This document shows, piece after piece, positions 1 to 8,646 of a DNA stretch of 64,000 nucleotides (its first letter is position 1; each line of letters starts with the position of its first letter). The notes beneath the pieces are model-generated. The model was given only the letters and a program-made list of their open reading frames with translations. It ran no database searches and was not told where the DNA came from. The stretch is from Variovorax sp. PAMC 28711. GTDB lineage: Bacteria > Pseudomonadota > Gammaproteobacteria > Burkholderiales > Burkholderiaceae_C. The DNA lies in NCBI RefSeq assembly GCF_001577265.1, contig NZ_CP014517.1, positions 1,231,001-1,295,000 on the forward strand, given 5' to 3'. Both the position numbers and the translations under genes were made by a program.

Positions 1-1
1 C

Positions 2-700
2 CAGAGCGCGGGGCGCAAGAGCGTGTCGCTCACCACCTTTGCGTCGTTCGCCTCGATGTGGCTGATCCCGCGGCTGGAGGCCTTCCAGCGCGACAACCCC
101 GACATCGACATCCGCATCGACGCCAGCGACACCGCGGTCGACCTCGACGTGGCCGACGTCGACATCGCGCTGCGTTACGGCCCACGCGAGAGCATGCCGG
201 CCGGCGCCGCGCGGCTGTTTGGCGAAAACCTCACGCCGGTGGCGAGCCCGTGGCTCATCAAGAGCAGCCCGCCGATCAAGGTGCCGGCCGACATCGCCCG
301 CTTCACGCTGATCGAGGCCGGCGATGCCCACCGCACGCACCTGGAATGGCTGACCTGGCGGCGCTGGTTCGAAGACAACAAGCTGGAGCGCGCACAACCC
401 AAGCGCTGGCTCTACTTCAACTACGCCTACCAGATGGTGCAGGCCGCCCTCACCGGCCAGGGCGTGGTGCTGGCGCGCAGTTCGCTCATCGCGGAAAGCC
501 TGGCCAACGGCGATTTGATCGAGGTGCTGCCGCACCACCGGATGGATTCGCCGATGGCCTACTGGCTGATCGTCGGCCCGCGCAACGCCTTGCGACCGGA
601 GATCAAGGCTTTCTGCGACTGGCTCGAAGCGCAGGCCGCGACCACGCGCGAAACGATCGGTGAAGTGGCCGACGGGGACACGGTGGAGGACACCGACTGA
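2..700 (+). CDS. LysR-family transcriptional regulator, C-terminal part (5' end outside window)
   Basis: The reading frame is open from the left edge, so the N-terminal helix-turn-helix is missing and only the effector-binding domain is visible (about 230 residues). Stretches such as SMWLIPRLEAF and VDIALRYGPRE are typical of the GcvA subgroup of LysR regulators (family knowledge), where this domain senses a small ligand and controls a neighbouring gene. The 35-residue tail after the last predicted strand is acidic and probably disordered. The target cannot be named because the divergent neighbour lies outside the window. Confidence 0.85.
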   Translation, partial: QSAGRKSVSLTTFASFASMWLIPRLEAFQRDNPDIDIRIDASDTAVDLDVADVDIALRYGPRESMPAGAARLFGENLTPVASPWLIKSSPPIKVPADIARFTLIEAGDAHRTHLEWLTWRRWFEDNKLERAQPKRWLYFNYAYQMVQAALTGQGVVLARSSLIAESLANGDLIEVLPHHRMDSPMAYWLIVGPRNALRPEIKAFCDWLEAQAATTRETIGEVADGDTVEDTD

Positions 701-706
701 GCGGCC

Positions 707-1345
707 TCAGCCGATCGGCCAAACCACGCCGTTGTCATTCAGGATCGCATCCAGCGGCACGTCATGTGCCTCGGGCTCCAGGTCGTCCAGGTAGCCCTGC
801 GTGAAGCCGAGACCGACCGTGAAGGGCCGCGGCTGCAGCGTCGCGAGCGTGCGGTCGTAGAAGCCGCCGCCGTAGCCCAGGCGATAGCCGCCGGCGCTGT
901 AGCCGAGGCACGGCACGAACAGCAGGGTCGGCACGATGAGCTCGGTGTCCTTCGGCTTCGGGATGTCGTAGGCGTCGTTCTCCATCGGGCAGCCGGGATA
1001 CCAGGAGTGGAAGGTCAGCGTCTTGTGCACGCGGTCGACCACCGGCAGGCCGATGCGGCGGCGGTGCGGCTCGTCGAGCAGTTCGCCGTCTTCCTTCCAG
1101 CGGTGCAGCGCGGGCAACGGATCGAACTCGCCCTTGATCGGCCAGTAGGCGCCGATCACGGTATCGGGACGGCCCACCAGCCAGATCCGCATGACGCGCT
1201 GCAACAGGTCTGCGCGCGACTGTCGATCGGGCAGCGCCAGGCGCTGCTCGATGAGCGCGGCACGCAACTGCCCTTTGAGAAAAGCTGCCGTTTCCGACCG
1301 GGTTTGGCCCGGGTCTTCCGCGTTTTCACCGTGTGCTTTGTCCAT
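707..1345 (-). CDS. fau: 5-formyltetrahydrofolate cyclo-ligase
   Basis: A 212-residue protein of the 5-FCL/YgfA family, which converts 5-formyl-THF to 5,10-methenyl-THF with ATP in the cytoplasm. The C-terminal signature GYRLGYGGGFYDRTLA holds the glycine-rich nucleotide-binding loop and is diagnostic; VPCLGY and KGEFDPLP also fit. I chose the ATG at 1345 because the open frame continues upstream without homology and this start gives the family's usual length. Only 9 bases separate this start from that of the divergent transglycosylase gene, so each promoter must lie inside the other gene. Confidence 0.92.
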   Translation of the reverse strand: MDKAHGENAEDPGQTRSETAAFLKGQLRAALIEQRLALPDRQSRADLLQRVMRIWLVGRPDTVIGAYWPIKGEFDPLPALHRWKEDGELLDEPHRRRIGLPVVDRVHKTLTFHSWYPGCPMENDAYDIPKPKDTELIVPTLLFVPCLGYSAGGYRLGYGGGFYDRTLATLQPRPFTVGLGFTQGYLDDLEPEAHDVPLDAILNDNGVVWPIG

Positions 1346-1354
1346 AATCCCAAG

Positions 1355-3328
1355 ATGAAGTTTCGAAGCATTCTGGCACCCCTCGTCCTCTCGGCCACGG
1401 CCTTCACGCAACCCACCCTGGCACAGACTGGCGGCGACGATGTCGTGGTGCAGATGAAGCAGGCATTCCAGCGCGGCGACAAGGGGCGCCTGACCGCCCT
1501 GCTGCCCCAGGCCCGGGGCAGCACGCTCGAACCCTGGGCAGCGTACTGGGAGCTCAAGGCCCGCCTGCAGGAAGCGAGCCCCGCCGAAGTGCAGGACTTT
1601 CTCGCCCGCTATGCCGGCACCTACCAGGAAGACCGCCTGCGCAACGACTGGCTGCTGCTGCTCGGCCAGCGCCGCGACTGGGACAACTTCGCCGCGCAGC
1701 ACACCGCCTACCGCATGGGCGACGACCCGCAGGTGCGCTGCTACGCGGTGCTGGTCGACACGCTCAAGTCGGGCACGCCCAGTGCTGCCCAGGCGGACGC
1801 GGTGCGCCGCACCTGGTTCGCGCAGCGCGACGCCGACGATGGCTGCCTCACCGCCGCCGACCGCATGATTTCCACGCGAATGATGTCGCCCAACGACGCC
1901 TGGAAAAAGGCGCGCCTCGCGATGGAAGCCAACCGCCCGCAGACCGCACGCGCCGCCGTCGGCCTCGCCTCACCCGATGCGCTGCCGATCTTCGAAGAAA
2001 TCAACGCGAGCGCGACGAAGTTCCTGCTGACGCGCGGCCCGGTCGTCGCCAACTCGCGCCGCGAACTCGTGGTGCTGGCGCTCATCAAGATCGCGATGGC
2101 CGACCCCGAACAGGCCGCCGCGCAGATGGACGCCAAGTGGGGCGTCATGCTCGCGGCCGAGGAGCGCAACTGGGTCTGGGGCACGATCGGCCGGCAGGCC
2201 GCCTCCAAGCTCTCGCCGGCCGCCAACAGCTACTACGCGAACGTCACGAAGGTCAGCGACCTGTCCGACGACATGCTGGGCTGGAAGGTGCGCGCAGCCT
2301 TGCGCGCCGGGCAATGGAAAGACGTGCAACAAGCCGTGTCGGCCATGAGCGAAGAGTCGCAGCTCGACCCGGCCTGGGTCTACTGGAAAGCCCGCGCGCT
2401 GGCGGCGCAGGGTGGCGAACAGCGCCGCACAGAGGCGCGCACGCTGTACGAAACCATCGCGGGCACACGCGGTTTCTATGAGCTGCTTGCCCTCGAAGAG
2501 CTCGGCCAGCGCGCCGTCGTGCCGACGCGCCCCGACCCGCTCACCGCCCAGGAAAAAGCCACTGCGCGGAGCAATCCGAGCTTGACGCGCGGGCTTTATG
2601 CGATCGCGATCGGCCTGCGCTCCGAAGGCACCCGCGAGTGGAACTACGCCACCAACCTGCACGACAAGGGCGGCATGGACGACCGCGCCCTGCTCGCCGC
2701 GGCCGACCTCGCCTGCCAGCGCGAGGTGTGGGACCGCTGCATCAACACCAGCGAACGCACCAAGGGCGTGATCGATGCCGAGCAGCGCTTCCCGATGCCG
2801 TTCCACGACACCGTGCTGCGCAAGAGCCAGGACATCGGCCTCGATCCGGCGTACGTGTACGGCCTCATCCGGCAGGAAAGCCGTTTCATCATGGATGCGC
2901 GTTCGGGCGTGGGCGCCTCGGGCCTCATGCAGGTGATGCCCGCGACCGCCAAGTGGACCGCCAACAAGATCGGCCTGCCCTACTCGGCCGGCATGATCGC
3001 CGACCGCGAGACCAACATCACGATCGGCACCAACTACCTGAAGCTCGCGCTCGACGACTTCGACGGCTCGATGGCACTCGCCGCCGCGGCCTACAACGCC
3101 GGGCCCGGGCGACCGCGCAGCTGGCGCAACGGCCCGGTCATGGACGCGGCGATCTGGGCCGAAAACGTCCCGTTCGCCGAGACGCGCGACTACGTGAAGA
3201 AGGTGCTCGCCAACACCACCAACTACGCGGCGCTGATCAGCGGCCAGCCGCAGTCGCTCAAGGCGCGCCTCGGCCGCGTCGGGCCGCGCAACAGCGCCGA
3301 GCCCGAGCCCAACAAGGACCTGCCCTGA
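1355..3328 (+). CDS. slt: Soluble lytic murein transglycosylase (Slt70-like)
   Basis: A 657-residue periplasmic enzyme that cleaves the MurNAc-GlcNAc bond of peptidoglycan with formation of a 1,6-anhydro end. Residues 1-24 form a signal peptide ending TLAQ. A long alpha-helical superhelix follows, then a C-terminal SLT domain with the catalytic glutamate at about residue 508 (LIRQESRF), the GLMQVMPATA motif, and AAYNAGPGR near residue 580. The ATG at 1355 is preferred because it begins the signal peptide; the open frame extends about 590 bases upstream but overlaps fau antisense. The stop overlaps the presumed CTG start of the mscS-like gene, suggesting translational coupling. Confidence 0.93.
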   Translation: MKFRSILAPLVLSATAFTQPTLAQTGGDDVVVQMKQAFQRGDKGRLTALLPQARGSTLEPWAAYWELKARLQEASPAEVQDFLARYAGTYQEDRLRNDWLLLLGQRRDWDNFAAQHTAYRMGDDPQVRCYAVLVDTLKSGTPSAAQADAVRRTWFAQRDADDGCLTAADRMISTRMMSPNDAWKKARLAMEANRPQTARAAVGLASPDALPIFEEINASATKFLLTRGPVVANSRRELVVLALIKIAMADPEQAAAQMDAKWGVMLAAEERNWVWGTIGRQAASKLSPAANSYYANVTKVSDLSDDMLGWKVRAALRAGQWKDVQQAVSAMSEESQLDPAWVYWKARALAAQGGEQRRTEARTLYETIAGTRGFYELLALEELGQRAVVPTRPDPLTAQEKATARSNPSLTRGLYAIAIGLRSEGTREWNYATNLHDKGGMDDRALLAAADLACQREVWDRCINTSERTKGVIDAEQRFPMPFHDTVLRKSQDIGLDPAYVYGLIRQESRFIMDARSGVGASGLMQVMPATAKWTANKIGLPYSAGMIADRETNITIGTNYLKLALDDFDGSMALAAAAYNAGPGRPRSWRNGPVMDAAIWAENVPFAETRDYVKKVLANTTNYAALISGQPQSLKARLGRVGPRNSAEPEPNKDLP

Positions 3329-3909
3329 ACAAGATCCTGGGCACCCTGCGCGCCAGCCTGCCCAACTGGGCGATCGAATGGCTGGAGGTGCTCGTTCCCA
3401 TTGCGCAGGTCGCATTGATCGTGCTGGGCGCCTGGCTGCTCTTCAGCGTCATCCGGCGACTGATTCGCCGCGTCACCACCGGCTATGGGTTGCCCAATGA
3501 AGTGGGCCTGGTGTCGCGCCGCGTCGCGGGCTTCCTGATTTTTGGCGGCGCCCTGCTCTGGAGCCTCGAAAGGCTCGGCGTCTCCGGCGCCGTGCTGTGG
3601 ACGGCCTTCACCGGCTTCGCCGCCGTGGGCGCCGTGGCCTTCTTCGCGGCGTGGAGCGTGCTGTCGAACATCTTCTGCGCCGTGCTGATTTTCACGACGC
3701 GCATGTTCCGGCTCGACGACACCGTCGAGCTGCTCGAGAACGGCGAGAAACCGGGTTTGCGTGGTCGCGTGCTCGACATCAACCTCATCTTCACGACGCT
3801 CGAGGAAAGCGGCAACGCCATCGCCGGCACCACGCTGCAGATCCCGAACAGCCTCTTCTTCCAGCGCGCGGTACGGCGCTGGCACGGCGATCCGCCGGCT
3901 CGCGCCTGA
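3325..3909 (+). CDS. Small mechanosensitive channel (MscS-like) protein, probable CTG start
   Basis: About 194 residues with three hydrophobic segments (roughly residues 20-42, 60-80, 88-125) followed by a short beta-rich part (LRGRVLDINLIFTTLEE, LQIPNSLFFQRAV) typical of the MscS middle domain. It lacks the large C-terminal cage of full MscS. No ATG or TTG start exists near the expected N-terminus. The frame begins best at a CTG (3325) that overlaps the slt stop, with AAGGA six bases upstream; the first GTG in frame (3388) would remove the amphipathic start. Role: inner-membrane osmotic safety channel, by family. Start is inference. Confidence 0.75.
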   Translation: MNKILGTLRASLPNWAIEWLEVLVPIAQVALIVLGAWLLFSVIRRLIRRVTTGYGLPNEVGLVSRRVAGFLIFGGALLWSLERLGVSGAVLWTAFTGFAAVGAVAFFAAWSVLSNIFCAVLIFTTRMFRLDDTVELLENGEKPGLRGRVLDINLIFTTLEESGNAIAGTTLQIPNSLFFQRAVRRWHGDPPARA

Positions 3910-3918
3910 GCCCCAACC

Positions 3919-4458
3919 ATGTCGTTCAGCCAGGAAATCGCCCGCGTCATCAGCTCCGAGTTCTCGGATGTGGGCGATCTCGCGCAGGTCGTTCGCATCG
4001 TGGTGCGGCTGTTGCTCGCGGCCGTGCTCGGCTTCGCGCTGGGCTTCGAGCGCGAGCAGCGCGGCAAGGCGGCCGGCGTGCGAACGCACATGCTGGTGGC
4101 CATCGGCTCGGCGTTGTTCGTGCTCATCCCGCAGCAAAGCGGCATCGTGCCGGCCGACATGAGCCGGGTGATCCAGGGGCTCATCGCCGGTGTCGGCTTC
4201 CTGTGCGCGGGCACGATCCTCAAGCAGGGCAAGGACGAGCAGCAGGTGCAGGGGCTGACGACGGCCGCCGGTTTGTGGATGACCGCCGCCATCGGCATGG
4301 CGTGCGGCCTCGGCCGTGAAGTGACGGCGGTGCTGAGCGCACTGCTGGCGCTGGCGGTGCTCGGGATCGTCCCGCGCATCGTGGCGTTGCTCGAGCGCGT
4401 CGTCGGCCCGCCCGAAAAGCCGCCCGCCACCCGCGAACCGGACGACGCACGGCGCTGA
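3919..4458 (+). CDS. MgtC/SapB-family inner-membrane protein
   Basis: A 179-residue protein with four to five predicted membrane helices. The MgtC hallmark REQRGKAAGVRTH follows the first helix (residues about 30-50), and the second half carries GLIAGVGFLCAGTILKQ and TAAGLWMTAAIGMACGLG, both characteristic. MgtC proteins are linked to growth at low magnesium and to modulation of F1Fo ATPase in pathogens; in environmental bacteria the role is less clear. It lies 9 bases after the mscS-like gene and is probably cotranscribed with it. Confidence 0.88.
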   Translation: MSFSQEIARVISSEFSDVGDLAQVVRIVVRLLLAAVLGFALGFEREQRGKAAGVRTHMLVAIGSALFVLIPQQSGIVPADMSRVIQGLIAGVGFLCAGTILKQGKDEQQVQGLTTAAGLWMTAAIGMACGLGREVTAVLSALLALAVLGIVPRIVALLERVVGPPEKPPATREPDDARR

Positions 4459-4556
4459 GCCCTCTGCTGCGCCACGCATCAATCGGCGCTGCATTCGGCA
4501 TCAAAGCCCGGCGCCGCGGGCGCTAGCATGACCGGCTCAATCTCCGGAAGAACCCC

Positions 4557-5240
4557 GTGCAAACGCTCTACATCGGCAACAAGAATTACTCGTCATGGTC
4601 GATGCGGCCGTGGGTGCTCATGACCGAAGCCGGCATCCCGTTCGAAGAAGTCATGGTGCGCTTCGACGCGTTCGAGCCGGGCTCCGAATTCAAGCGGGTG
4701 GTCGGCGCGCTGAACCCGGTGGCCAAGGTGCCCGTTCTGCTGGCCGGCGACCTCGTCGTGTGGGACACGCTGGCCATTGCCGAATACCTCGCCGAGACCT
4801 TTCCCGACAAGGCGTTGTGGCCCACCGCGGTGGCCGACCGCGCACGGGCGCGCAGCATATGCGCCGAAATGCATTCCGGCTTCGGGGGCCTGCGAGGCCA
4901 CTGCGCGATGAACATCGAGGCCTCGTTGCCCGAAGTGGGCGCGCGGCTGCTGCGCGAACAGCCGGCGGTGCAGGCCGACCTCGACCGCATCGTGCAGATG
5001 TGGAGCGAGCTCCTCGCGCAGCACGGCGGCCCGATGCTGTTCGGCCAGTTCACCATCGCCGACGCCTACTTCGCACCGGTCTGCAGCCGCATCACCACCT
5101 ACGCCTTGCCGGTGCCGCCGCCCATTGCCGACTACATCGCGCGCGTGCAGGCACTGCCGAGCGTCAGGGCATGGACCGAAGCGGCGCTCGCCGAGCACGA
5201 CTTCGTGCCGTTCGACGAGCCGTATCGCACCGCGCGCTGA
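4557..5240 (+). CDS. Glutathione S-transferase family protein
   Basis: A 227-residue cytosolic GST. The N-terminal thioredoxin-like domain (residues 1-80) opens with YIGNKNYSSWSMRPWVLM, where the serines are candidates for activating glutathione thiolate, and contains NPVAKVPVL with the cis-proline and DTLAIAEYL, which contacts the gamma-glutamyl group. The all-helical C-terminal domain includes FTIADAYFAPV, the N-capping box of GSTs. Start is GTG at 4557 with GGAAG eight bases upstream; no ATG fits. The physiological substrate cannot be told from sequence. Confidence 0.88.
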   Translation: MQTLYIGNKNYSSWSMRPWVLMTEAGIPFEEVMVRFDAFEPGSEFKRVVGALNPVAKVPVLLAGDLVVWDTLAIAEYLAETFPDKALWPTAVADRARARSICAEMHSGFGGLRGHCAMNIEASLPEVGARLLREQPAVQADLDRIVQMWSELLAQHGGPMLFGQFTIADAYFAPVCSRITTYALPVPPPIADYIARVQALPSVRAWTEAALAEHDFVPFDEPYRTAR

Positions 5241-5266
5241 CGAGCACCGCACCTACACTGCGGCGC

Positions 5267-6391
5267 ATGCAAACCTACCTCGTCGGCGGCGCGATCCGCG
5301 ATGCCCTGCTCGGCCGGCCGGGCAGCGACCGCGACTGGCTGGTCGTCGGCGCCACGCCCGAAGAGATGGTGGCGCAGCGCTTCCTGCCCGTGGGACGCGA
5401 CTTCCCCGTGTTCCTGCACCCGACGACGCGCGAGGAATACGCGCTCGCGCGCACCGAACGCAAGAGCGCGCCGGGCTACCGCGGCTTCACCATTCACGCG
5501 TCGCCCGATGTCACTCTGGAACAGGACCTGGCGCGGCGCGACCTGACGATCAACGCGATCGCGCTTCCTGCAGCACTGGCGGGCGCCGGCGTCGATCTGC
5601 ATACCGAGGCGCTGGTCGATCCGTTCCACGGCCAGCGCGACTTGCGCGACAAGGTGCTGCGCCACGTTACCGACGCCTTCCGCGAAGACCCGGTGCGCAT
5701 CCTGCGCGTGGCGCGTTTCGCCGCGCGTTTCGCCGACTTCAGCGTGGCGCCCGAGACCTTGGCGCTGATGCGCGGAATGGTCGAGGCCGGCGAGGTCGAC
5801 GCGCTGGTGCCCGAGCGCGTGTGGCAGGAACTCGCGCGCGGGCTGATGGAGACCACGCCGTCGCGCATGTTCGAGGTGCTGCACGACTGCGGCGCGCTCG
5901 CGCGGCTGCTGCCGGAGGTCGCGCCGTCGGCCGATCGACTGCGCCTGCTCGACGGCGCGGCCCGTGCGGGCGCTACGCTGCCGGTGCGCTTCGCCTGCCT
6001 CACGCAAGGGCTGGGACCGGCGTTGATGTCGCTTTGCGAGCGCTGGCGCATACCGACCGACGAGCGCGATCTGGCCCTGCTGGTCGACCGCGAACGCGCG
6101 GCGCTCGACGCCGATGCCACGACCGCTCCGGCCGGGCAGGTCGCACTGCTGGAGCGCTGCGATGCGTTCCGCAGACCCGCGCGATTCACCGAAGCCCTCG
6201 CAGCCTGCGAGTGCCTGTCGGGCGACGCCGGCTGGCCGCCGCGCGCGCGGTGGCTGGCCGCGCTCGCCGCGGCGCAGTCCGTGGCCACCGACGCGGTCGC
6301 GCGCACCGCGCAGCAGGCGGGCGCTACCGGCCCGAAGATCGGCGAGGCCATCCGCGCGGCGCGCGTCGACGCGGTCGCCGCTGCCGGCTGA
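5267..6391 (+). CDS. cca: CCA-adding tRNA nucleotidyltransferase
   Basis: A 374-residue class II CCA-adding enzyme that builds or repairs the 3'-CCA of tRNA without a nucleic acid template. Visible motifs: GGAIRDALLG at the N-terminus, the metal-binding DRD pair at residues 21 and 23, RRDLTINAIA (motif B region), and DPFHGQRDLRDKVLRHV with FREDPVRILRVARFAARF. It is slightly shorter than E. coli Cca (412 aa) and lacks a clear C-terminal HD phosphohydrolase domain. The ATG at 5267 puts the glycine-rich motif at the usual position; the open frame extends far upstream but antisense-like over gst. Confidence 0.93.
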   Translation: MQTYLVGGAIRDALLGRPGSDRDWLVVGATPEEMVAQRFLPVGRDFPVFLHPTTREEYALARTERKSAPGYRGFTIHASPDVTLEQDLARRDLTINAIALPAALAGAGVDLHTEALVDPFHGQRDLRDKVLRHVTDAFREDPVRILRVARFAARFADFSVAPETLALMRGMVEAGEVDALVPERVWQELARGLMETTPSRMFEVLHDCGALARLLPEVAPSADRLRLLDGAARAGATLPVRFACLTQGLGPALMSLCERWRIPTDERDLALLVDRERAALDADATTAPAGQVALLERCDAFRRPARFTEALAACECLSGDAGWPPRARWLAALAAAQSVATDAVARTAQQAGATGPKIGEAIRAARVDAVAAAG

Positions 6392-6441
6392 ATCCGTCCG
6401 TTGCGGCCCGATGCGCGCCACAAGGGGCGATTTGCGGCATT

Positions 6442-6463
6442 GGCCGACGCCGCGGCGTCGGCC
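6442..6463. repeat. Perfect 22-base GC-rich palindrome upstream of otsB
   Basis: Two 11-base arms (GGCCGACGCCG and its exact complement) meet without a loop. The element ends eight bases before the AAGGTAG ribosome binding site of otsB. No T-run follows, so it is not a standard intrinsic terminator. It may be an operator for a dimeric repressor, a cruciform, or an mRNA hairpin that affects otsB translation. Confidence 0.7.
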
Positions 6464-6484
6464 GCACTGCTAAGGTAGACGGCG

Positions 6485-7237
6485 ATGCAGAAGCCCCCCC
6501 AACTGACCCCAGACGCCGCCCTTTTCCTCGATTTCGACGGCACGCTCGTGGCCCTGGCCGAGACCCCCGAAGCGATCGAGGTGCCGAGCGCGCTGGTCGC
6601 CTTGCTGGGCGATCTGCACGATTTGCTGGGCGGCGCCGTCGCCGTGGTGTCGGGCCGGCAGATCGATTCGATCGACCGCTACCTCGCCCCGCTGCGACTG
6701 CCGGCCGCCGGCGAGCACGGCGTGCAGCGCCGCGATGCCGAAGGCCACATGCAGGAGCAACGCGCCCCCGACCTCACCCACGTGCTGGAGGCCGCCAACG
6801 AACTGGCGCGCGTGCACGAGGGCCTCTTGGTCGAGCGCAAGCACGCGGCCATCGCGCTGCATTACCGCCTGTCGCCGCAACTCGAAGCCGTCTGCCGCGA
6901 TGCGATGGCGCGCGTGATCGACGGGCAGCCGCAGCTCGAACTGCTGCACGGCAAATTCGTTTTCGAAGTGAAGCCTTCGGGCGTGAACAAGGGCACCGCG
7001 ATCGATGCCTTCATGCGCGAAGCACCGTTCACCGGCCGCACGCCGGTGTTCGCCGGCGACGACACCACCGACGAACACGGCTTCGCGGTCGTGCAGCCGC
7101 GCGGCGGCATCGCCATCAAGGTCGGTTCCGGCCCGAGCCTGGCGCTGCACCGGCTCGATTCGACGCGCGAAGTGTTCGAGTGGCTGGTGCAGGCGCGCGA
7201 CCTGCTCGCCGAGCCCGCGCGCGGAGGGAGCCGCTGA
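6485..7237 (+). CDS. otsB: Trehalose-6-phosphate phosphatase
   Basis: A 250-residue HAD-superfamily enzyme that removes phosphate from trehalose-6-phosphate, the last step of trehalose synthesis in the cytoplasm. HAD motif I is FLDFDGTL (nucleophile Asp near residue 18), motif III lies around VKPSGVNKG, and motif IV is FAGDDTTDEHGF. Start ATG at 6485 has AAGGTAG eight bases upstream. The stop overlaps the otsA start as TGATG, so the two are translationally coupled; together they make the osmoprotectant trehalose from UDP-glucose and glucose-6-phosphate. Confidence 0.94.
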   Translation: MQKPPQLTPDAALFLDFDGTLVALAETPEAIEVPSALVALLGDLHDLLGGAVAVVSGRQIDSIDRYLAPLRLPAAGEHGVQRRDAEGHMQEQRAPDLTHVLEAANELARVHEGLLVERKHAAIALHYRLSPQLEAVCRDAMARVIDGQPQLELLHGKFVFEVKPSGVNKGTAIDAFMREAPFTGRTPVFAGDDTTDEHGFAVVQPRGGIAIKVGSGPSLALHRLDSTREVFEWLVQARDLLAEPARGGSR

Positions 7238-8625
7238 TGGGACGCCTCGTTGTCGTCTCCAACCGCGTGGCCGATCCGCGCAAGCCTGCAGCGGGCGGCC
7301 TGGCGGTCGCGCTCGGTGAATCGCTGCAGCAGACCGGCGGCATGTGGTTCGGCTGGAGCGGCCACATCGTGGAGGGCGGCCCGACCGGCGAAGGCGAGCT
7401 GCACAAGCAGCAGGCCGGCCCCGTCACGCTGGCCACGCTCGACCTGAGCCGCGAAGACCACGACAGCTACTACCTCGGCTACAGCAACGACGTGCTGTGG
7501 CCCGTCTTTCATTACCGGCTCGACCTGGCGCATTTCGATGCCGGCTTCATCGGTGGCTACCGCCGTGTGAACCAGCTGTTCGCGCGCAAGCTGCTGCCGC
7601 TGCTGAAAGAAGACGACATCATCTGGGTGCACGACTACCACCTGATTCCGCTCGCGGCGGAGTTGCGTGCGATGGGCTGCAAGCAGCGCATCGGCTTCTT
7701 CCTGCACATTCCCTTGCCGCCCACGGAAATCATGGCGGCCATTCCGCAGCACGAGTGGCTCATGCGCTCGCTCTTTGCCTACGACCTGATCGGGCTGCAG
7801 AGCAACCAGGACAAGCAGCATCTCGAACGCTATGTGATCGGCGAGGCCAACGGCAAGGCGCTCGGCGACGACGTCTACACCGCTTACGGCCAGACCGTGC
7901 GCTGCAGCGCGTTCCCGATCGGCATCGACGTCGACGAGTTCGCGGCGCTGACGCACGCGAAGGAAGGGCGAGACATGTACGACACCATGAAGCGCGAGTA
8001 TTCGACGCGCCGCCTGCTGCTCGGCATCGACCGGCTGGACTATTCCAAGGGCATCCCGCAGCGCGTGCGGTCGTTTCGCGAGCTGCTCGCAAACTATCCG
8101 GAAAACCGTCGCAGCGCGACCCTGATCCAGATCGCGTCGCCCACGCGCGAGAGCGTCGATGCGTACGCCGACATCCGGCGCGAACTCGAGTCGCTGTGCG
8201 GCGCCATCAACGGCGACTACGGCGAGCTCGACTGGATGCCGGTGCGCTACATCCACCGCATGGTGGCGCGCAAACGCGTGCCGGGCCTGTGTCGCGCGGC
8301 CGCCGTGGGATTGGTCACGCCGCTGCGGGATGGCATGAACCTGGTCGCCAAGGAGTACATCGTGGCGCAGGACCCAGCCGATCCCGGCGTGCTCGTGCTG
8401 TCGCGTTTCGCAGGCGCTTCGGAGCAGCTGAAAGAAGCGTTGCTGGTCAATCCGTACGACACCCACGGCACCGCCGAGACCGTGCAGCAGGCGCTGCAGA
8501 TGCCCCTCGAAGAGCGGCGCGTGCGCCATCAGAAATTGCTGTCGCGCGTGCGCGAGCAGGACATCCACTGGTGGCGACGCACGTTCCTCGACGCGCTCGA
8601 ACGGACGACCGAGCAGCGCCCCTGA
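7237..8625 (+). CDS. otsA: Trehalose-6-phosphate synthase
   Basis: A 462-residue GT20 glycosyltransferase that joins UDP-glucose and glucose-6-phosphate. Diagnostic segments appear in order: VVVSNRVADP, AGGLAVAL (glucose-6-phosphate loop), IIWVHDYHLIPLA, GIDRLDYSKGIPQR (nucleotide-sugar pocket), PLRDGMNLVAKEYI and VLVLSRFAGASEQL. Length matches E. coli OtsA. The ATG at 7237 shares its A with the otsB stop. The order otsB-otsA is the common proteobacterial one. Confidence 0.95.
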   Translation: MGRLVVVSNRVADPRKPAAGGLAVALGESLQQTGGMWFGWSGHIVEGGPTGEGELHKQQAGPVTLATLDLSREDHDSYYLGYSNDVLWPVFHYRLDLAHFDAGFIGGYRRVNQLFARKLLPLLKEDDIIWVHDYHLIPLAAELRAMGCKQRIGFFLHIPLPPTEIMAAIPQHEWLMRSLFAYDLIGLQSNQDKQHLERYVIGEANGKALGDDVYTAYGQTVRCSAFPIGIDVDEFAALTHAKEGRDMYDTMKREYSTRRLLLGIDRLDYSKGIPQRVRSFRELLANYPENRRSATLIQIASPTRESVDAYADIRRELESLCGAINGDYGELDWMPVRYIHRMVARKRVPGLCRAAAVGLVTPLRDGMNLVAKEYIVAQDPADPGVLVLSRFAGASEQLKEALLVNPYDTHGTAETVQQALQMPLEERRVRHQKLLSRVREQDIHWWRRTFLDALERTTEQRP

Positions 8626-8646
8626 TCGCACCCCCGTGCGCAGCGC

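Noticed and set aside
1970..3415. Long open frame antisense to slt (481 codons)
   Set aside because: High-GC shadow of the real gene: arginine- and glycine-rich, no domain, no RBS, while the sense strand has clear transglycosylase motifs.
6442..6463. Intrinsic terminator after cca
   Set aside because: The palindrome has no loop of normal size and no T-run, and it lies just before an RBS.
6862..8631. Long open frame antisense to otsA
   Set aside because: Composition typical of antisense shadows and fully covered by otsB/otsA with strong family motifs.
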